A stretch of 5,860 nt of DNA from Dehalococcoidia bacterium (GTDB lineage Bacteria > Chloroflexota > Dehalococcoidia > Plut-88900), in assembly GCA_012270635.1 (NCBI GenBank), contig JAAXHX010000550.1, positions 1 to 5,860 on the forward strand, in the 5' to 3' direction. Made by a program: the position numbers and the translations under genes. The notes under the pieces were generated by a model. That model was not told where the DNA came from. It ran no database searches and worked only from the letters and a program-made list of their open reading frames with translations. This document shows positions 5,580 to 5,860 of the stretch, one piece after another. Within the stretch, counting starts at the first letter, position 1. Every line of letters begins with the position of its first letter.

Positions 5580-5860
5580 ATGGAAGCGAACGAATTTTTG
5601 ACCAAGATGCTGAAGGCGAACCGGAGCATGGTAAGAAAGGCCCTGGACGGTCTTTCGGACGAGGAAGTGGCGAAGAGGCCCAACTCGGAGTGCAACTCCA
5701 TGGCGTGGCTGCTGTGGCACATAGCCCGGGTGGAGGACAGCCTGGTATCGGCGATGGACGGGTCGGGGGAGCTGTGGGCCGATGGTTGGGCGGAGAAGTG
5801 CGGCATCTCGGCGGAAACCGAGGGAATGGGCTTCGGGCACAAGGCGGAGGACCTGGAGTC
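5580..5860 (+). CDS. DinB-family protein (DinB/YfiT-like four-helix bundle), 3' end outside window
   Basis: The first 93 codons are present and the frame is open to the end of the window. The start ATG at 5580 follows GGAGGGGG (5570-5577), with GGAGG placed 5 bases before the ATG. The sequence begins MEANEFLTKMLKANRSMVRKAL. At residues 39-53 it carries NSMAWLLWHIARVED, the hallmark of the DinB_2 / DinB-like metalloprotein superfamily. H47 is the likely first metal-binding histidine; the remaining ligands should lie beyond the window. Members of this superfamily include thiol-dependent S-transferases and many uncharacterised proteins, and despite the name they are not DNA polymerases. The substrate cannot be inferred. 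Base composition matches the left flank rather than the viperin insert. Confidence 0.85.
   Translation, partial: MEANEFLTKMLKANRSMVRKALDGLSDEEVAKRPNSECNSMAWLLWHIARVEDSLVSAMDGSGELWADGWAEKCGISAETEGMGFGHKAEDLE

Noticed and set aside
5580..5860. DNA polymerase IV or SOS role implied by the name DinB
   Set aside because: The sequence belongs to the DinB/YfiT-like four-helix metalloprotein superfamily, which is unrelated to the E. coli polymerase of the same name.

Overview
This window looks like a piece of a GC-rich bacterial chromosome carrying a small, compositionally different two-gene insert. The flanking genes (1-2704 and 5580-5860) are strongly GC-rich; hand counts of single 60-base lines give about 73% G+C at 2101-2160 and 63% at 5641-5700. 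A SCO1664-family / DUF3090 gene pair, an MscS-type channel, a DinB-family protein and short GC-rich intergenic hairpin repeats together suggest Chloroflexota (Dehalococcoidia / SAR202-like) or, less likely, an actinobacterium. The taxon is an inference from gene content and style and was not tested.

Left part (1-1579): a repeat-like, hairpin-bearing intergenic stretch is followed by a minus-strand operon, DUF3090 then the SCO1664-family kinase-fold protein, separated by a single base. A 175-base divergent intergenic region with a perfect TATAAT box leads into a plus-strand MscS-family mechanosensitive channel (1580-2704).

Centre (2705-5513): a minus-strand two-gene operon of visibly lower G+C (about 45-48% in sampled lines). 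The first gene (5349-4483) is a radical SAM enzyme that I recognise as a prokaryotic viperin (pVip). It has the CxxxCxxC cluster motif, KINFAGGEP, a KINTVV segment, a PERWK segment, PESN..M..SY and a C-terminal RGGLY, all alignable with animal viperin. The second gene (4490-2781) overlaps it by 8 bases and encodes a 569-residue protein with one clear and one possible DNA-binding helix-turn-helix segment and a C-terminal array of tetratricopeptide repeats. A perfect 7-bp inverted repeat lies just upstream of the viperin start and is a good candidate operator or 5'-UTR hairpin. Viperins convert a nucleoside triphosphate into its 3'-deoxy-3',4'-didehydro form, a chain terminator of viral RNA synthesis. 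The natural reading is therefore an antiphage module in which the HTH-TPR protein senses infection and/or controls viperin expression. The pairing is the most interesting thing in the window, and the regulatory role is inference.

Right part (5514-5860): an extended -10 promoter and a strong Shine-Dalgarno sequence lead into the 5' part of a DinB-family gene that runs off the window. I see no rRNA, tRNA, CRISPR array, transposase or integrase.
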